DNA of 64,000 nt from Bacteroidales bacterium (GTDB lineage Bacteria; Bacteroidota; Bacteroidia; Bacteroidales; UBA932). The position numbers and the translations under genes are program-made. The notes below the pieces were generated by a model. That model searched no databases, had not been told where the DNA came from, and worked only from the letters and a program-made list of their open reading frames with translations. Positions 8,909-17,135 of this stretch are shown one piece after another; position 1 is the first letter of the stretch, and every line of letters begins with the position of its first letter. Where the stretch lies: positions 1 to 64,000 of the forward strand of contig JAFZOU010000039.1 of assembly GCA_017550525.1 (NCBI GenBank), written 5' to 3'.

Positions 8909-9478
8909 TTAGAGCATAAGCCCGGCCTTCACCTTGGCGGCGGCTTCAGGACCCTTCAGATAGCTTAGGATAGAAAGGCCGAACTCCACGGCCCAGCCGG
9001 CGCCGCGTCCGGTGATGAGATTGCCGTCAATTACGGTGCCTTCAGGGGTGTAGACGGCACCTGCGGCAATGAGAGCCTCCTCAAAGCCATCGAAGCAGGT
9101 GAAATTGCGGCCTGAAAGCCCCGGAAGCTGTGACACAACCAGCCCGGGAGCAGCGCAGATTGCAGCAACGGCGCCTCCGCGGGCCCAGTGGTCCTGGAGA
9201 ATCTCCATAAGTTCAGCGTGCTGGGCAAGGTTCCTGGAACCGGGCATTCCTCCGGGGAAGATCATTACGTCGGAGGCATCGGTCCCGGGTTCCATAACTT
9301 CAAGATCGGCCCAGGAAGTATCGGCCGTAACCTGCAGTCCGTGAGAACTTTCCACAAGATACTCATCTGTGATGGAAACGGTTACAACGGGGATTCCTCC
9401 CCTCAGGAGCACGTCCCTTGTTGCAAGGGCTTCCATGTCCTCGAAGCCATCGGCAAGAAAAATGTGTACACCTTTCAT
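8909..9478 (-). CDS. DJ-1/PfpI family protein (YajL-like)
   Basis: A 189-residue single-domain protein of the DJ-1/ThiJ/PfpI superfamily, whose members include protein deglycases and chaperone-like redox proteins. The nucleophile-elbow cysteine is in AAICAAPG, the conserved acidic residue is in the first strand (FLADGFEDME), and the conserved PGGMPGSRNL is present. The domain pattern fits the bacterial YajL/DJ-1 subgroup. The reaction cannot be assigned from sequence. It lies downstream of tadA with a short palindrome between. Confidence 0.88.
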   Translation of the reverse strand: MKGVHIFLADGFEDMEALATRDVLLRGGIPVVTVSITDEYLVESSHGLQVTADTSWADLEVMEPGTDASDVMIFPGGMPGSRNLAQHAELMEILQDHWARGGAVAAICAAPGLVVSQLPGLSGRNFTCFDGFEEALIAAGAVYTPEGTVIDGNLITGRGAGWAVEFGLSILSYLKGPEAAAKVKAGLML

Positions 9479-9492
9479 ATAGTATTGTTTTG

Positions 9493-9520
9493 AGATTCTT
9501 CGACTGCGTTCAGAATGACA
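9493..9520. repeat. Short palindromic repeat (GTCATTC...GAATCT type)
   Basis: AGATTCTTCGACTGCGTTC is followed by AGAATGACA. The ends (AGATTC / GAATGAC) match the repeats at 16901, 28299 and 56852. It touches the tadA stop codon. Confidence 0.7.
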
Positions 9521-9958
9521 TTATGGTCTTTTTGAGCGGAAAAACTCCAGCATAAGCGAGGAGCATTCTTCCTGCAGCACGCCGCCGCGGATGACGGTTT
9601 TGGGATGTAGCAGGGAAGGCTGGAACATGGAGAAGCCGCGGCGTGGATCCGGGGCGCCGTACACCACGGTTCCGGTCTGGGCCCAGGCAAGGGCGCCGGC
9701 ACACATAGGGCAGGGCTCAACTGTAACGTATAACGCACAGTCCGTGAGGTATTTGCCTCCTAGGGCCTCGGTGGCGGCGGTAATGGCAATCATCTCTGCG
9801 TGAGCGGTGGTGTCACGGAGCCTCTCGGTCTGGTTGTGACCACGGCCGATAATACGCCCTTTCCACACCACGACGGCCCCGATGGGGATTTCTCCGTCTT
9901 CCAGTGCGGCGTGCGCTTCCCGCAGGGCTTCCCGCATATATTTTTCATCCTGTTCCAT
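9521..9958 (-). CDS. tadA: tRNA-specific adenosine deaminase (TadA-type)
   Basis: A 145-residue CDA-fold deaminase that probably makes inosine at the wobble position of tRNA-Arg. Zinc and proton-shuttle residues are in TAHAEMIAI and EPCPMCAGALAWA. Length, start MEQDEKYMREALREAH and motifs match TadA; a general guanine/nucleoside deaminase is the alternative. Diverges from engB. Confidence 0.85.
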   Translation of the reverse strand: MEQDEKYMREALREAHAALEDGEIPIGAVVVWKGRIIGRGHNQTERLRDTTAHAEMIAITAATEALGGKYLTDCALYVTVEPCPMCAGALAWAQTGTVVYGAPDPRRGFSMFQPSLLHPKTVIRGGVLQEECSSLMLEFFRSKRP

Positions 9959-9981
9959 ATGGCAAAGTTACAAATTTTCCT

Positions 9982-9989
9982 TATCTTTG
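9982..9989 (+). promoter_or_regulatory. -7 box of the engB-prs transcript
   Basis: Perfect TATCTTTG, 20 nt before the engB ATG. No clear TTTG at the -33 distance. Confidence 0.65.
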
Positions 9990-10009
9990 TGTGTTATTGT
10001 CCGGGGGCT

Positions 10010-10606
10010 ATGAAAATCACAAAGGCAGAATTTGCAGGATCAAGCACCAGGGTGGGTGGAAAGCCTGCCCGCAAGGCGCCTGAATTTGCCTTCATCGGCC
10101 GCTCAAATGTGGGAAAAAGTTCCCTCATCAATATGCTTACGGATAACGGGAAGCTTGCAAAAACCTCCCAGACTCCCGGCAAAACCCAGCTTGTAAACCA
10201 CTTCATAATAAACGATTCCTGGTATCTGGTAGACCTACCCGGTTACGGGTATGCAAAGCTTCCGGACAGGGAAAGGGCAAAACTCAGACATATAATCTGG
10301 GACTACATCAACAACTCTGAGGAGCTTGTGATGCTTATGGTCCTTATAGACTCAAGGCACGATCTACAGGAGGTGGACCTCCGTTTCATCCGTGAACTTG
10401 GGGAAAAGGGGATACCCTTCGGAATTATTTTCACAAAGGCCGATAAACTGGGCGCAGAAGCCCTGAATGCGCAAATCCTGAAAGACAAGGGACGTTTATT
10501 GGAGGAGTGGGAAGAGCTTCCGCCCTGCTTTGTGAGCTCATCGGCCAAAAAGACGGGCAAGGAGGAAATACTTGATTACATCGGATCAATTCTTCAAACA
10601 CTATGA
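10010..10606 (+). CDS. engB: Ribosome biogenesis GTP-binding protein EngB (YsxC/YihA)
   Basis: A 198-residue TrmE-Era-EngA family GTPase needed for late large-subunit assembly. G1 is GRSNVGKS, G3 is DLPGYGYAK, G4 is FTKADKL and G5 is SSSAKK. The frame is open far upstream (9800), but that part crosses the promoter and is antisense to tadA; the ATG at 10010 lies just after the -7 box. The stop overlaps the prs start as ATGA. Confidence 0.95.
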   Translation: MKITKAEFAGSSTRVGGKPARKAPEFAFIGRSNVGKSSLINMLTDNGKLAKTSQTPGKTQLVNHFIINDSWYLVDLPGYGYAKLPDRERAKLRHIIWDYINNSEELVMLMVLIDSRHDLQEVDLRFIRELGEKGIPFGIIFTKADKLGAEALNAQILKDKGRLLEEWEELPPCFVSSSAKKTGKEEILDYIGSILQTL

Positions 10607-11598
10607 TAAGCAATCTCCATGAGCACCGTCTGGCGCTGTTTACCTGTGATGCTTCCCGCTATTTTGCGGAAAAGGTAGTTGATGCAATGAACCGTATGAA
10701 GGCCCCCGAGGATCCTGAGATAGCACTGGGCCCTCTGGAAATCGCCCGTTTCAGCGACGGAGAATTCCAGCCCTACTTCCAGGAGAGCGTCCGCGGAGCC
10801 ACCTGCTTCATTATCCAGTCCACTTTCCCTTCCACGGACAACCTCATGGAACTCCTGCTTTCCATAGATGCCGCCAAGAGGGCATCGGCCGACAGAGTTA
10901 TTGCCGTTATCCCGTACTATGGCTGGGCCCGCCAGGACCGCAAGGACAAGCCCCGTACTTCCATCGGCGCAAAGCTTGTTGCCAATATGCTCAAGGTTGC
11001 CGGGGCCGATGCCGTCATGACCTGCGACCTACACGCAGACCAGATCCAGGGCTTCTTTGACCTCCCCGTAAACCACCTCTACGCCAGCTATGACTTCCTG
11101 GACATTCTCAAGAAACTCCAGAGAAAGTACAAGGACACCCTTACCCTGGCAGCCCCGGATATGGGCGGCGCAAAGAGGGTCCATTCCTATGCCAAGTACC
11201 TCCACACCCCGGTTGTGATATGCCACAAGACACGTGCAAAGGCAAACGTCATTGAGCGTATCCAGCCCATCGGTGAGGTTGAAGGCAGGGACATAGTGAT
11301 AATTGACGATATTATAGATACCGCCGGCACCCTTACGGAAGCCGCCAATGAGCTGCTTAAACGCGGCGCCAACAGCGTCCGCGCCTTCGCAACTCACGCA
11401 GTGCTTTCCGGCCCGGCATATGAAAGGATAGACAAGAGCGCCCTCACGGAGGTCTACGTGACGGATACCATTCCGCTGGATCCGGCCCAGGAGCACCTCC
11501 AGGGTAAGTTCCGCGTAGTTTCCCTGGCCGATACCTTTGCCAGGATGATACTCCGCGTTTACAATTATCAGCCAATATCCTCCGAATTCCCGCTGTAA
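10603..11598 (+). CDS. prs: Ribose-phosphate pyrophosphokinase
   Basis: Makes PRPP from ribose 5-phosphate and ATP, feeding nucleotide, His and Trp synthesis. Shows ARFSDGEFQPYFQESVRG, YYGWARQDRKDKPRTSI, the metal/PRPP motif DLHADQIQGFF and the PRPP-binding loop IVIIDDIIDTAGTL. Length 331 residues, slightly over the typical 310-320. Translationally coupled to engB. Confidence 0.95.
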   Translation: MISNLHEHRLALFTCDASRYFAEKVVDAMNRMKAPEDPEIALGPLEIARFSDGEFQPYFQESVRGATCFIIQSTFPSTDNLMELLLSIDAAKRASADRVIAVIPYYGWARQDRKDKPRTSIGAKLVANMLKVAGADAVMTCDLHADQIQGFFDLPVNHLYASYDFLDILKKLQRKYKDTLTLAAPDMGGAKRVHSYAKYLHTPVVICHKTRAKANVIERIQPIGEVEGRDIVIIDDIIDTAGTLTEAANELLKRGANSVRAFATHAVLSGPAYERIDKSALTEVYVTDTIPLDPAQEHLQGKFRVVSLADTFARMILRVYNYQPISSEFPL

Positions 11599-11601
11599 TC
11601 C

Positions 11602-11865
11602 GTGAAAACATTTCTGGCAGCCCTCATTTTTGTTGGCCTGGCAGTGATTCTGCTGGGCGTGAATATCTTTTTCTTCAAACGGCCGTTCCCAAACGGGGAA
11701 ATCTCCACCAATCCTGAAATGCAAAAGCGCGGAATCAAGTGCGCCAAGCAGGAGGAGCTGGAGATGCTGGCAGCGCAGAAAAGGGGAGGGAAGCCGGACC
11801 ACTGCAACGGAGAATTCACGGACGCATGCCGCAGCTGCGCGCTCTACGAACTAGAAAAAAAGTAA
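11602..11865 (+). CDS. Small single-pass membrane protein with conserved-looking cysteines
   Basis: 87 residues starting at GTG 11602, three bases after prs. One N-terminal membrane helix (FLAALIFVGLAVILLGVNIFF) is followed by a soluble tail with four Cys in three groups: KCAKQEE, HCNGEF and CRSC. The shape resembles the small Bacteroidota membrane proteins related to NqrM (a factor for Na+-NQR assembly), but the similarity is weak and I do not assign a function. The cysteines could bind metal. It lies between prs and der, all in one direction. Confidence 0.7.
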   Translation: MKTFLAALIFVGLAVILLGVNIFFFKRPFPNGEISTNPEMQKRGIKCAKQEELEMLAAQKRGGKPDHCNGEFTDACRSCALYELEKK

Positions 11866-11871
11866 CACATT

Positions 11872-13179
11872 ATGGCATTAGTAGCGATAGTCGGGAGACC
11901 GAACGTAGGAAAGAGTACCCTTTTCAACCGCCTGGTGGGAATGCGCCAGGCCATTGTGGATGAGACGGCAGGCGTAACCCGTGACCGCCATTACGGCAAG
12001 TGCGAATGGTGCGGCCGTGAGTTCTCAGTGGTGGATACCGGCGGTTACACAAGTAACTCCGATGACGTCTTTGAAGACGCCATCCGCCGCCAGGTGGCAA
12101 TAGCCATAGAGGAGGCCGATGCAATCCTCTTTATGTGCGAGGCCGCAACCGGCATCACGGATTATGATTCCGAGATTGCCGATATCCTCCGCCGCTCCAA
12201 AAAGCCAGTCATCCTCTGCGTGAACAAGGTGGATACGGGTGAGAAGATGTACGACGCCTACGATTTCTATGGCCTGGGGCTTGGGGAAGTGTGGAGCATA
12301 TCGGCCGCAAACGGATCCGGCACCGGAGACCTTCTTGACGAGGTCCTGAGGGTGCTTCCAGAGGATGAAGGTGAGGCCGATGACCACGCCGACATCCCCC
12401 ACATTGCCATTGTGGGCCGCCCCAACGTGGGTAAGAGCTCCCTTACCAATGCCCTTCTTGGAGAGGAACGCAACATTGTGACGCCCGTCGCCGGCACCAC
12501 GCGAGATTCCATCTCCACATATTACAATAAGTTCGGCCACGAATTCATGATTGTGGACACGGCCGGTATGCGAAAGAGGGGAAAGGTGACGGAAGACCTC
12601 GAGTTCTACTCCGTCATGAGGGCCATGCGCACAATTGAGCATTCCGATGTCTGCATCCTTATGATAGACGCAAACCTTGGTATGGAGGCGCAGGATATGA
12701 ACATCTTCAACGTGATCCAGAAAAACCGCAAGGGCTGTGTCATAGTAGTGAACAAGTGGGACCTCTTTGAAAAGGGCGTGAACACAATGAAGGAGTACAC
12801 GGAAAACCTCAAGGCCCGCCTGGCTCCCTTCAACGACATCCCCATCATCTTCACCTCAGTCCTCAACAAGCAGCGTATCCTGGACGTCCTTGACGCCGCC
12901 GCGCATGTGGCCGATAATATGTCCCGCAAGATCCCAACATCGGCCCTCAACGATGCCATGCTTCCGGAAATAGAGAACTATCCGCCGCCGGCATGGAAGG
13001 GTAAGTACATCAAGATCAAGTACGTCACGCAGCTACCCACCCGCACCCCGCAGTTTGCCTTCTTCTGCAACCTTCCGCAGTGGGTAAAAGACCCCTACAA
13101 GCGTTTCCTGGAGAACAAACTCCGCGAGCACTTTGACTTCGAGGGCTGCCCAATCCAGATTTACACCAGGGCAAAGTAA
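11872..13179 (+). CDS. der: Ribosome biogenesis GTPase Der (EngA)
   Basis: 435 residues with two tandem GTPase domains, each with its own P-loop ([12 protein letters not shown] near residue 7 and [12 protein letters not shown] near 184), plus G3 motifs DTGG and DTAG and G4 NKVD and NKWD. The C-terminal KH-like domain ends the protein. It acts in 50S subunit assembly. The 6-nt gap to the preceding gene suggests an engB-prs-der transcript. Confidence 0.96.
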   Translation: MALVAIVGRPNVGKSTLFNRLVGMRQAIVDETAGVTRDRHYGKCEWCGREFSVVDTGGYTSNSDDVFEDAIRRQVAIAIEEADAILFMCEAATGITDYDSEIADILRRSKKPVILCVNKVDTGEKMYDAYDFYGLGLGEVWSISAANGSGTGDLLDEVLRVLPEDEGEADDHADIPHIAIVGRPNVGKSSLTNALLGEERNIVTPVAGTTRDSISTYYNKFGHEFMIVDTAGMRKRGKVTEDLEFYSVMRAMRTIEHSDVCILMIDANLGMEAQDMNIFNVIQKNRKGCVIVVNKWDLFEKGVNTMKEYTENLKARLAPFNDIPIIFTSVLNKQRILDVLDAAAHVADNMSRKIPTSALNDAMLPEIENYPPPAWKGKYIKIKYVTQLPTRTPQFAFFCNLPQWVKDPYKRFLENKLREHFDFEGCPIQIYTRAK

Positions 13180-13182
13180 CCC

Positions 13183-13294
13183 GTGGAGATAAATTCTTGA
13201 AATACAGCGATTTATGCAAAATAGGGTGCCGAAAAACCGGCACCTTATTTTGCGTTATATACTGATACTGAATGACTTAACTCCACGGCAATAA
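13183..13294 (+). repeat. 3'-end structured repeat, copy 3
   Basis: Starts GTGGAGATAAATTC and ends CTTAACTCCACGGCAATAA, so the ends pair. The centre is a different hairpin from copies 1 and 2: GCAAAATAGGGTGCCG / CGGCACCTTATTTTGC. It lies between the convergent der and nadE stop codons and is the only candidate terminator there. Confidence 0.75.
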
Positions 13295-13296
13295 AT

Positions 13297-14034
13297 CTAC
13301 AGTTCCGGCTCAAAATGCGGGATGGGCTTGAGTTTGAACAGGTTCATCACGTGTTTACGGTCTATGAGAGCCTTGGTGGCGGGGTCCTCGCACACGCCGG
13401 TGCGGATGTACTTATCCAGAACCGCATAGGTGAAGCCCAGATTGTCTTCATCGGTTTTGCCGCAGAGGCCGTCTGATGGCGTTTTCACCACAAGGTCAAT
13501 GGGAAGTCCAAGAACTTTCCCCACTTCAACCACCTCCTGAACGGTTAGTCCGCCAAGAGGCGAAAAGTCTCCTGCGGCATCTCCCCAGCGGGTGCTGTAG
13601 CCCACCCAGTCCTCTGAGAGATTGCAGGTGTTTACAACGCGCCCGTTATTTGACTGTGAAACGGCATACACTGCCGTCATCCTGAGGCGTGGAGCCATAT
13701 TGATGCGGGTCTGGCTTGAGGCAGATTCCCCAAGTTTTGCCTCCACTTCACCCATAAGGGCGTCGAAGGCGGCGCCGATATTGATGTCATAGCGCTTGAT
13801 GCCAAGATGATTGATGAGTTTAATGGAATCGGCAATGTCCGGCTGGACGCCGTTAGGCATTGTAACTCCTATTACACGTTCTTTTCCAAGGGCCTCCACG
13901 CACAGGGCGGCGCAGACGCTGCTGTCCTTGCCTCCGGAGATACCCAGGACGGCATTACATCCGGGGCCGTTTTCCTCGAACCAGTCCCTAATCCATTGGA
14001 CACAAGCGTCTTTAACTTTCTTTGCATCAAACAT
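13297..14034 (-). CDS. nadE: NAD+ synthase, ammonia-dependent type
   Basis: Amidates nicotinic acid adenine dinucleotide to NAD+. The PP-loop SGGKDSS is at about residues 34-40. The 245-residue length lacks the N-terminal nitrilase-type glutaminase domain, so it should use free ammonia. VKTPSDGLCGKTDEDNLGF is the family signature near the C-terminus. Diverges from the acyltransferase gene. Confidence 0.94.
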   Translation of the reverse strand: MFDAKKVKDACVQWIRDWFEENGPGCNAVLGISGGKDSSVCAALCVEALGKERVIGVTMPNGVQPDIADSIKLINHLGIKRYDINIGAAFDALMGEVEAKLGESASSQTRINMAPRLRMTAVYAVSQSNNGRVVNTCNLSEDWVGYSTRWGDAAGDFSPLGGLTVQEVVEVGKVLGLPIDLVVKTPSDGLCGKTDEDNLGFTYAVLDKYIRTGVCEDPATKALIDRKHVMNLFKLKPIPHFEPEL

Positions 14035-14052
14035 AAGTAATCAGATTTTTAG

Positions 14053-14060
14053 CAAATATA
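14053..14060 (-). promoter_or_regulatory. Likely -7 box of nadE
   Basis: TATATTTG on the minus strand, 18 nt upstream of the nadE ATG. Confidence 0.55.
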
Positions 14061-14101
14061 GCCAAAAATTCACTATATTGCAGTGCAAAACCTGACCTGA
14101 A

Positions 14102-15376
14102 ATGAAAAAACCTGTTCCACGCTTTGATATGGTGCGTGACCCTATCCGCACTAGATGGTATCTGAAGCCGCTCACAAAACTCCTGAGCTGGCCGGATATG
14201 GTTGTTCACAAACCCATTATCAACCGGCATCCGGGAACGGAGAACCTGAAGCCTCCGTACATCCTCCTTTGCAATCACAACGCCTTTATGGACTTCAAGG
14301 TTGCAACCCAGATCATCTACCCCAACAAGGCCAATTACGTGGTGGCGATAGACGGGTTCATCGGCCGTGAATGGCTTCTTAGGAGCGTGGGATGCATCTG
14401 CACCCGCAAATTCACCAGTGACACCGTGCTGGTTCGTCAGATACGCAAAGTTCTGGACAACAAGGATATAGCCGTGATTTATCCGGAGGCCCGCTACTCC
14501 CTCTGCGGCACAACCGCGGTGCTCCCCACATCCCTTGGCAAACTGTGCAAACTGATGAAGGTGCCTGTAGCAACCCTCATCTGCCACGGCCATCACGTGA
14601 ATTCCCCTTTCTGGAACCTTCACGACCGCCGCGTAAAGCCCACGGAGGCCGATTTCTCCCTCATTTTCACCCCCGATGAGCTGGAATCATTGTCTGTGGA
14701 TGAAATCAACGACAAGATAGTTGAGGCGTTCCAGTACGACGATTTTGCCTGGCAGAAGGAACGCGGCATCCGTACGCCCTATGAAAAGCGCGCGGAAGGC
14801 CTCCAGAAAGTCCTTTACCAGTGCCCTCACTGCGGAACTGAGTACAGGATGAATGCCAGTGGTACGCACCTTTGGTGTGATCACTGCGGCAAGGAGTGGG
14901 AGATGACCGAACTTGGGGAACTGCGTGCGCTGGAGGGTGAAACCGAGTTCTCCCATATCCCTGACTGGTATGAATGGGAGAGGGCTAATGTCCGTAAGGA
15001 AGTCCGTGAAGGCCGATACTCCACAGGAGAACTCCCCGTCCACGTATATTCACTGCCAAATGCCCTTAAATTCATCAAGTTAGGTGATGGCAAGATGGTC
15101 CACGACGGAAATGGCTTCAGGGTATGGGGAACGGACTTTGACGGTGATCCCTTTGAGATGGTGCTGCCGGTACCCTCACTCTATTCCTGCCACATTGAAT
15201 ACGAATATCTTGGCAAATGGGGAGACTGCGTAGATCTCAACACCCTCCAGGATACCTGGTACACATACCCCTACGATTGCGATTTTGCCGTCACCAAGAT
15301 GGCCCTTGCCACTGAAGAACTCTACTACTTCTACCGTGAATCCATGGGAAAACCCTGCCGCCCGGGTTTGGCGTAG
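14102..15376 (+). CDS. PlsC-type acyltransferase with zinc-ribbon C-terminal part
   Basis: 424 residues. The N-terminal half carries the acyltransferase motif HNAFMD (HxxxxD) near residue 60 and IYPEARYS, the equivalent of the FPEGT-type substrate motif, so it probably moves an acyl group onto a glycerolipid or related acceptor. After about residue 240 a zinc-ribbon-like module CPHCGTEYRM ... CDHCGKEW follows, then about 140 residues rich in aromatic amino acids with no recognised motif. That acyltransferase-zinc-ribbon layout is unusual, and the acceptor is unknown. Confidence 0.75.
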   Translation: MKKPVPRFDMVRDPIRTRWYLKPLTKLLSWPDMVVHKPIINRHPGTENLKPPYILLCNHNAFMDFKVATQIIYPNKANYVVAIDGFIGREWLLRSVGCICTRKFTSDTVLVRQIRKVLDNKDIAVIYPEARYSLCGTTAVLPTSLGKLCKLMKVPVATLICHGHHVNSPFWNLHDRRVKPTEADFSLIFTPDELESLSVDEINDKIVEAFQYDDFAWQKERGIRTPYEKRAEGLQKVLYQCPHCGTEYRMNASGTHLWCDHCGKEWEMTELGELRALEGETEFSHIPDWYEWERANVRKEVREGRYSTGELPVHVYSLPNALKFIKLGDGKMVHDGNGFRVWGTDFDGDPFEMVLPVPSLYSCHIEYEYLGKWGDCVDLNTLQDTWYTYPYDCDFAVTKMALATEELYYFYRESMGKPCRPGLA

Positions 15377-15384
15377 TTGAATTT

Positions 15385-15504
15385 GGTGGAACCTAAATTG
15401 CTGCCTTACAATTAATTACAGAGTTATTTGGGAAAACCGGTAATCCCAAATAACTCTGTAAATTGTTGATACTAAGATAATTAGCTCGCACCGCATCGGC
15501 ATTA
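15385..15504 (-). repeat. 3'-end structured repeat, copy 4 (reverse)
   Basis: Begins GGTGGAACCTAAATTG eight bases after the acyltransferase stop and ends CGCACCGCATCGGCATTA. The central hairpin ATTACAGAGTTATTTGGG / CCCAAATAACTCTGTAAAT is longer and more perfect than in copies 1 and 2. Confidence 0.8.
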
Positions 15505-15546
15505 AATTATTGTGCCGGGAGTGTTCCGAATGAGGGAATAATTTGT

Positions 15547-15554
15547 TATCTTTG
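15547..15554 (+). promoter_or_regulatory. -7 box of xseA, near-leaderless
   Basis: Perfect TATCTTTG ending only 6 nt before the ATG at 15561, so transcription would start at or next to the start codon. Confidence 0.65.
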
Positions 15555-15560
15555 TAGGGT

Positions 15561-16901
15561 ATGGGAGAGAGGGAATATATTGACCTCCTGGAACTTCAAA
15601 CCAGGATTAAGGAAGGGATTGAGGATGCCTTTCCAGGCCGATATTGGGTAAAAGCGGAAATCTCTTCCTGGAGCCCCAGGGCAAACGGCCACTGTTATCT
15701 CACTCTCACCCAGTCCAGGGGAGGGAAGCCCATAGCGGAATCCCGCGCCATGATATGGAAGTGGCATTACACCCAGATAGTCCGTTACTTTGAGGAAGCT
15801 ACTGGGGAAAAACTCCAGGCCGGAATCACCGTACTTGTGAAAGTGCAGGTCAGTTTCAGTGAACTTTACGGTATTTCCCTTTACATTGAAGACATAGACG
15901 CCGCCTTCACCCTTGGAGAGCAGGCCCTGGAGCGCAAACGTGCCATAGAGCGCCTTGAGAAAGACGGATATATGGAAATGCAGAAGGAACTTGCAATCCC
16001 GGATATCCCTCAACGGCTTGCCGTCATCACATCCAAAACCGCCGCAGGGTACCAGGATTTCCGAAACCACCTCCTGAATAACCCTGAGGGCTATGCCTTC
16101 ACCCTGGACCTCTATGAAGCCACAATGCAGGGGGATCAGGCTCCATCTTCAATATCGGCCGCCCTGGAAAAGGCTCAGGAAAAGGATTATGACGCCATCC
16201 TCATCCTCCGCGGCGGCGGCTCGGAGACAGACCTCCTCTGCTTCGATGATTTCAACCTTGCCATAGCCATAGCCACATGCCCGGTGCCGGTTGTCACTGC
16301 CATCGGCCATGACAAGGATGTCCATATTGCCGATATGGTGGCCCATGAGAGCGTGAAAACCCCCACCGCCCTGGCCGATCTTTTCCTGGACGCCCTGGCC
16401 GCCGCGGAGGGATCTGCCACGGACCTTGTTCGCCGCATAGCATCGGCCGCAACGCGCCTTACCAGCGCGCAGGAATTGAGGCTGCAGAGCCTGGATTCAG
16501 CCATTCACAGGGCCATAAGTGGCAGGGTGGCTGCCTTGGAAGTGCTGCTACAAAGGAGCATCGGCCGCATAACTAAAGGCCTGACCCAGAAATACTCTGA
16601 CGTTGCCCGCCTAAGGGACACTGCAGTCCATCGCATCCAGTTTGCCGCCCAGGCTAGAATAGGCGCTGAAGTGTCCCGTGTAGCCCTCAGGGAAGCCGTC
16701 ATCACAGGCTCGGATCCCCGCAAGATCCTTGGCCTTGGATACGTCCTTGTCACCGGCAAAGACAACAAGATACTCAAAACCGTAGACCGTGTGGCGGTAG
16801 GAGACCGCATAGGAGTACGTTTCAACGATGGCTCCCTCACCGCAAAGGTGGATGAGATATACTCTGACAGAATAGATAACACAAAAACCAATATAGCTTG
16901 A
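15561..16901 (+). CDS. xseA: Exodeoxyribonuclease VII large subunit
   Basis: The 446-residue catalytic subunit of the ssDNA exonuclease. Has the N-terminal OB fold with VKAEISSWSPRANGHCYLTL, the catalytic-domain motifs ITSKTAAGYQDF and LRGGGSETDLLCFDD, and VVTAIGHDKDVHIAD. The small subunit follows immediately. The stop TGA overlaps the first base of a palindromic repeat inserted between the two genes. Confidence 0.94.
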   Translation: MGEREYIDLLELQTRIKEGIEDAFPGRYWVKAEISSWSPRANGHCYLTLTQSRGGKPIAESRAMIWKWHYTQIVRYFEEATGEKLQAGITVLVKVQVSFSELYGISLYIEDIDAAFTLGEQALERKRAIERLEKDGYMEMQKELAIPDIPQRLAVITSKTAAGYQDFRNHLLNNPEGYAFTLDLYEATMQGDQAPSSISAALEKAQEKDYDAILILRGGGSETDLLCFDDFNLAIAIATCPVPVVTAIGHDKDVHIADMVAHESVKTPTALADLFLDALAAAEGSATDLVRRIASAATRLTSAQELRLQSLDSAIHRAISGRVAALEVLLQRSIGRITKGLTQKYSDVARLRDTAVHRIQFAAQARIGAEVSRVALREAVITGSDPRKILGLGYVLVTGKDNKILKTVDRVAVGDRIGVRFNDGSLTAKVDEIYSDRIDNTKTNIA

Positions 16902-16926
16902 GATTCCCGGTCAAGCCGGGAATGAC
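16901..16926. repeat. Short palindromic repeat (GTCATTC...GAATCT type)
   Basis: AGATTCCCGGTCAAGCCGGG is followed by AATGAC, with an 8-bp stem ATTCCCGG/CCGGGAAT. It fills the space between the xseA stop and the xseB start. Confidence 0.8.
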
Positions 16927-16938
16927 GGAGGAAAAGAT

Positions 16939-17127
16939 ATGGACAAGAAATTTGATTACGCAAAGGCAATCGCGGAACTTGAGGAGATTGCAAGGAAGGT
17001 GGAGAATCCGGAAACAAAGCTGGATGATATAGATGCCCTCGTGGCTCGTTCCAAGGAGCTGCTCAAAGGCTGCCGTGATTACCTCCGTACCGTGAAGGAA
17101 AAGATAGATTCTCTGGACAAAGACTAA
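16939..17127 (+). CDS. xseB: Exodeoxyribonuclease VII small subunit
   Basis: 62 residues, predicted helical, starting MDKKFDYAKAIAELEEIARK with the family signature of a small dimerising subunit. It follows xseA after 37 nt. Length is slightly short but normal for Bacteroidota. Confidence 0.9.
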   Translation: MDKKFDYAKAIAELEEIARKVENPETKLDDIDALVARSKELLKGCRDYLRTVKEKIDSLDKD

Positions 17128-17135
17128 CCACACAT

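Noticed and set aside
9800..10009. N-terminal extension of EngB
   Set aside because: It is antisense to tadA and crosses the engB promoter; the GTPase family start is at 10010.
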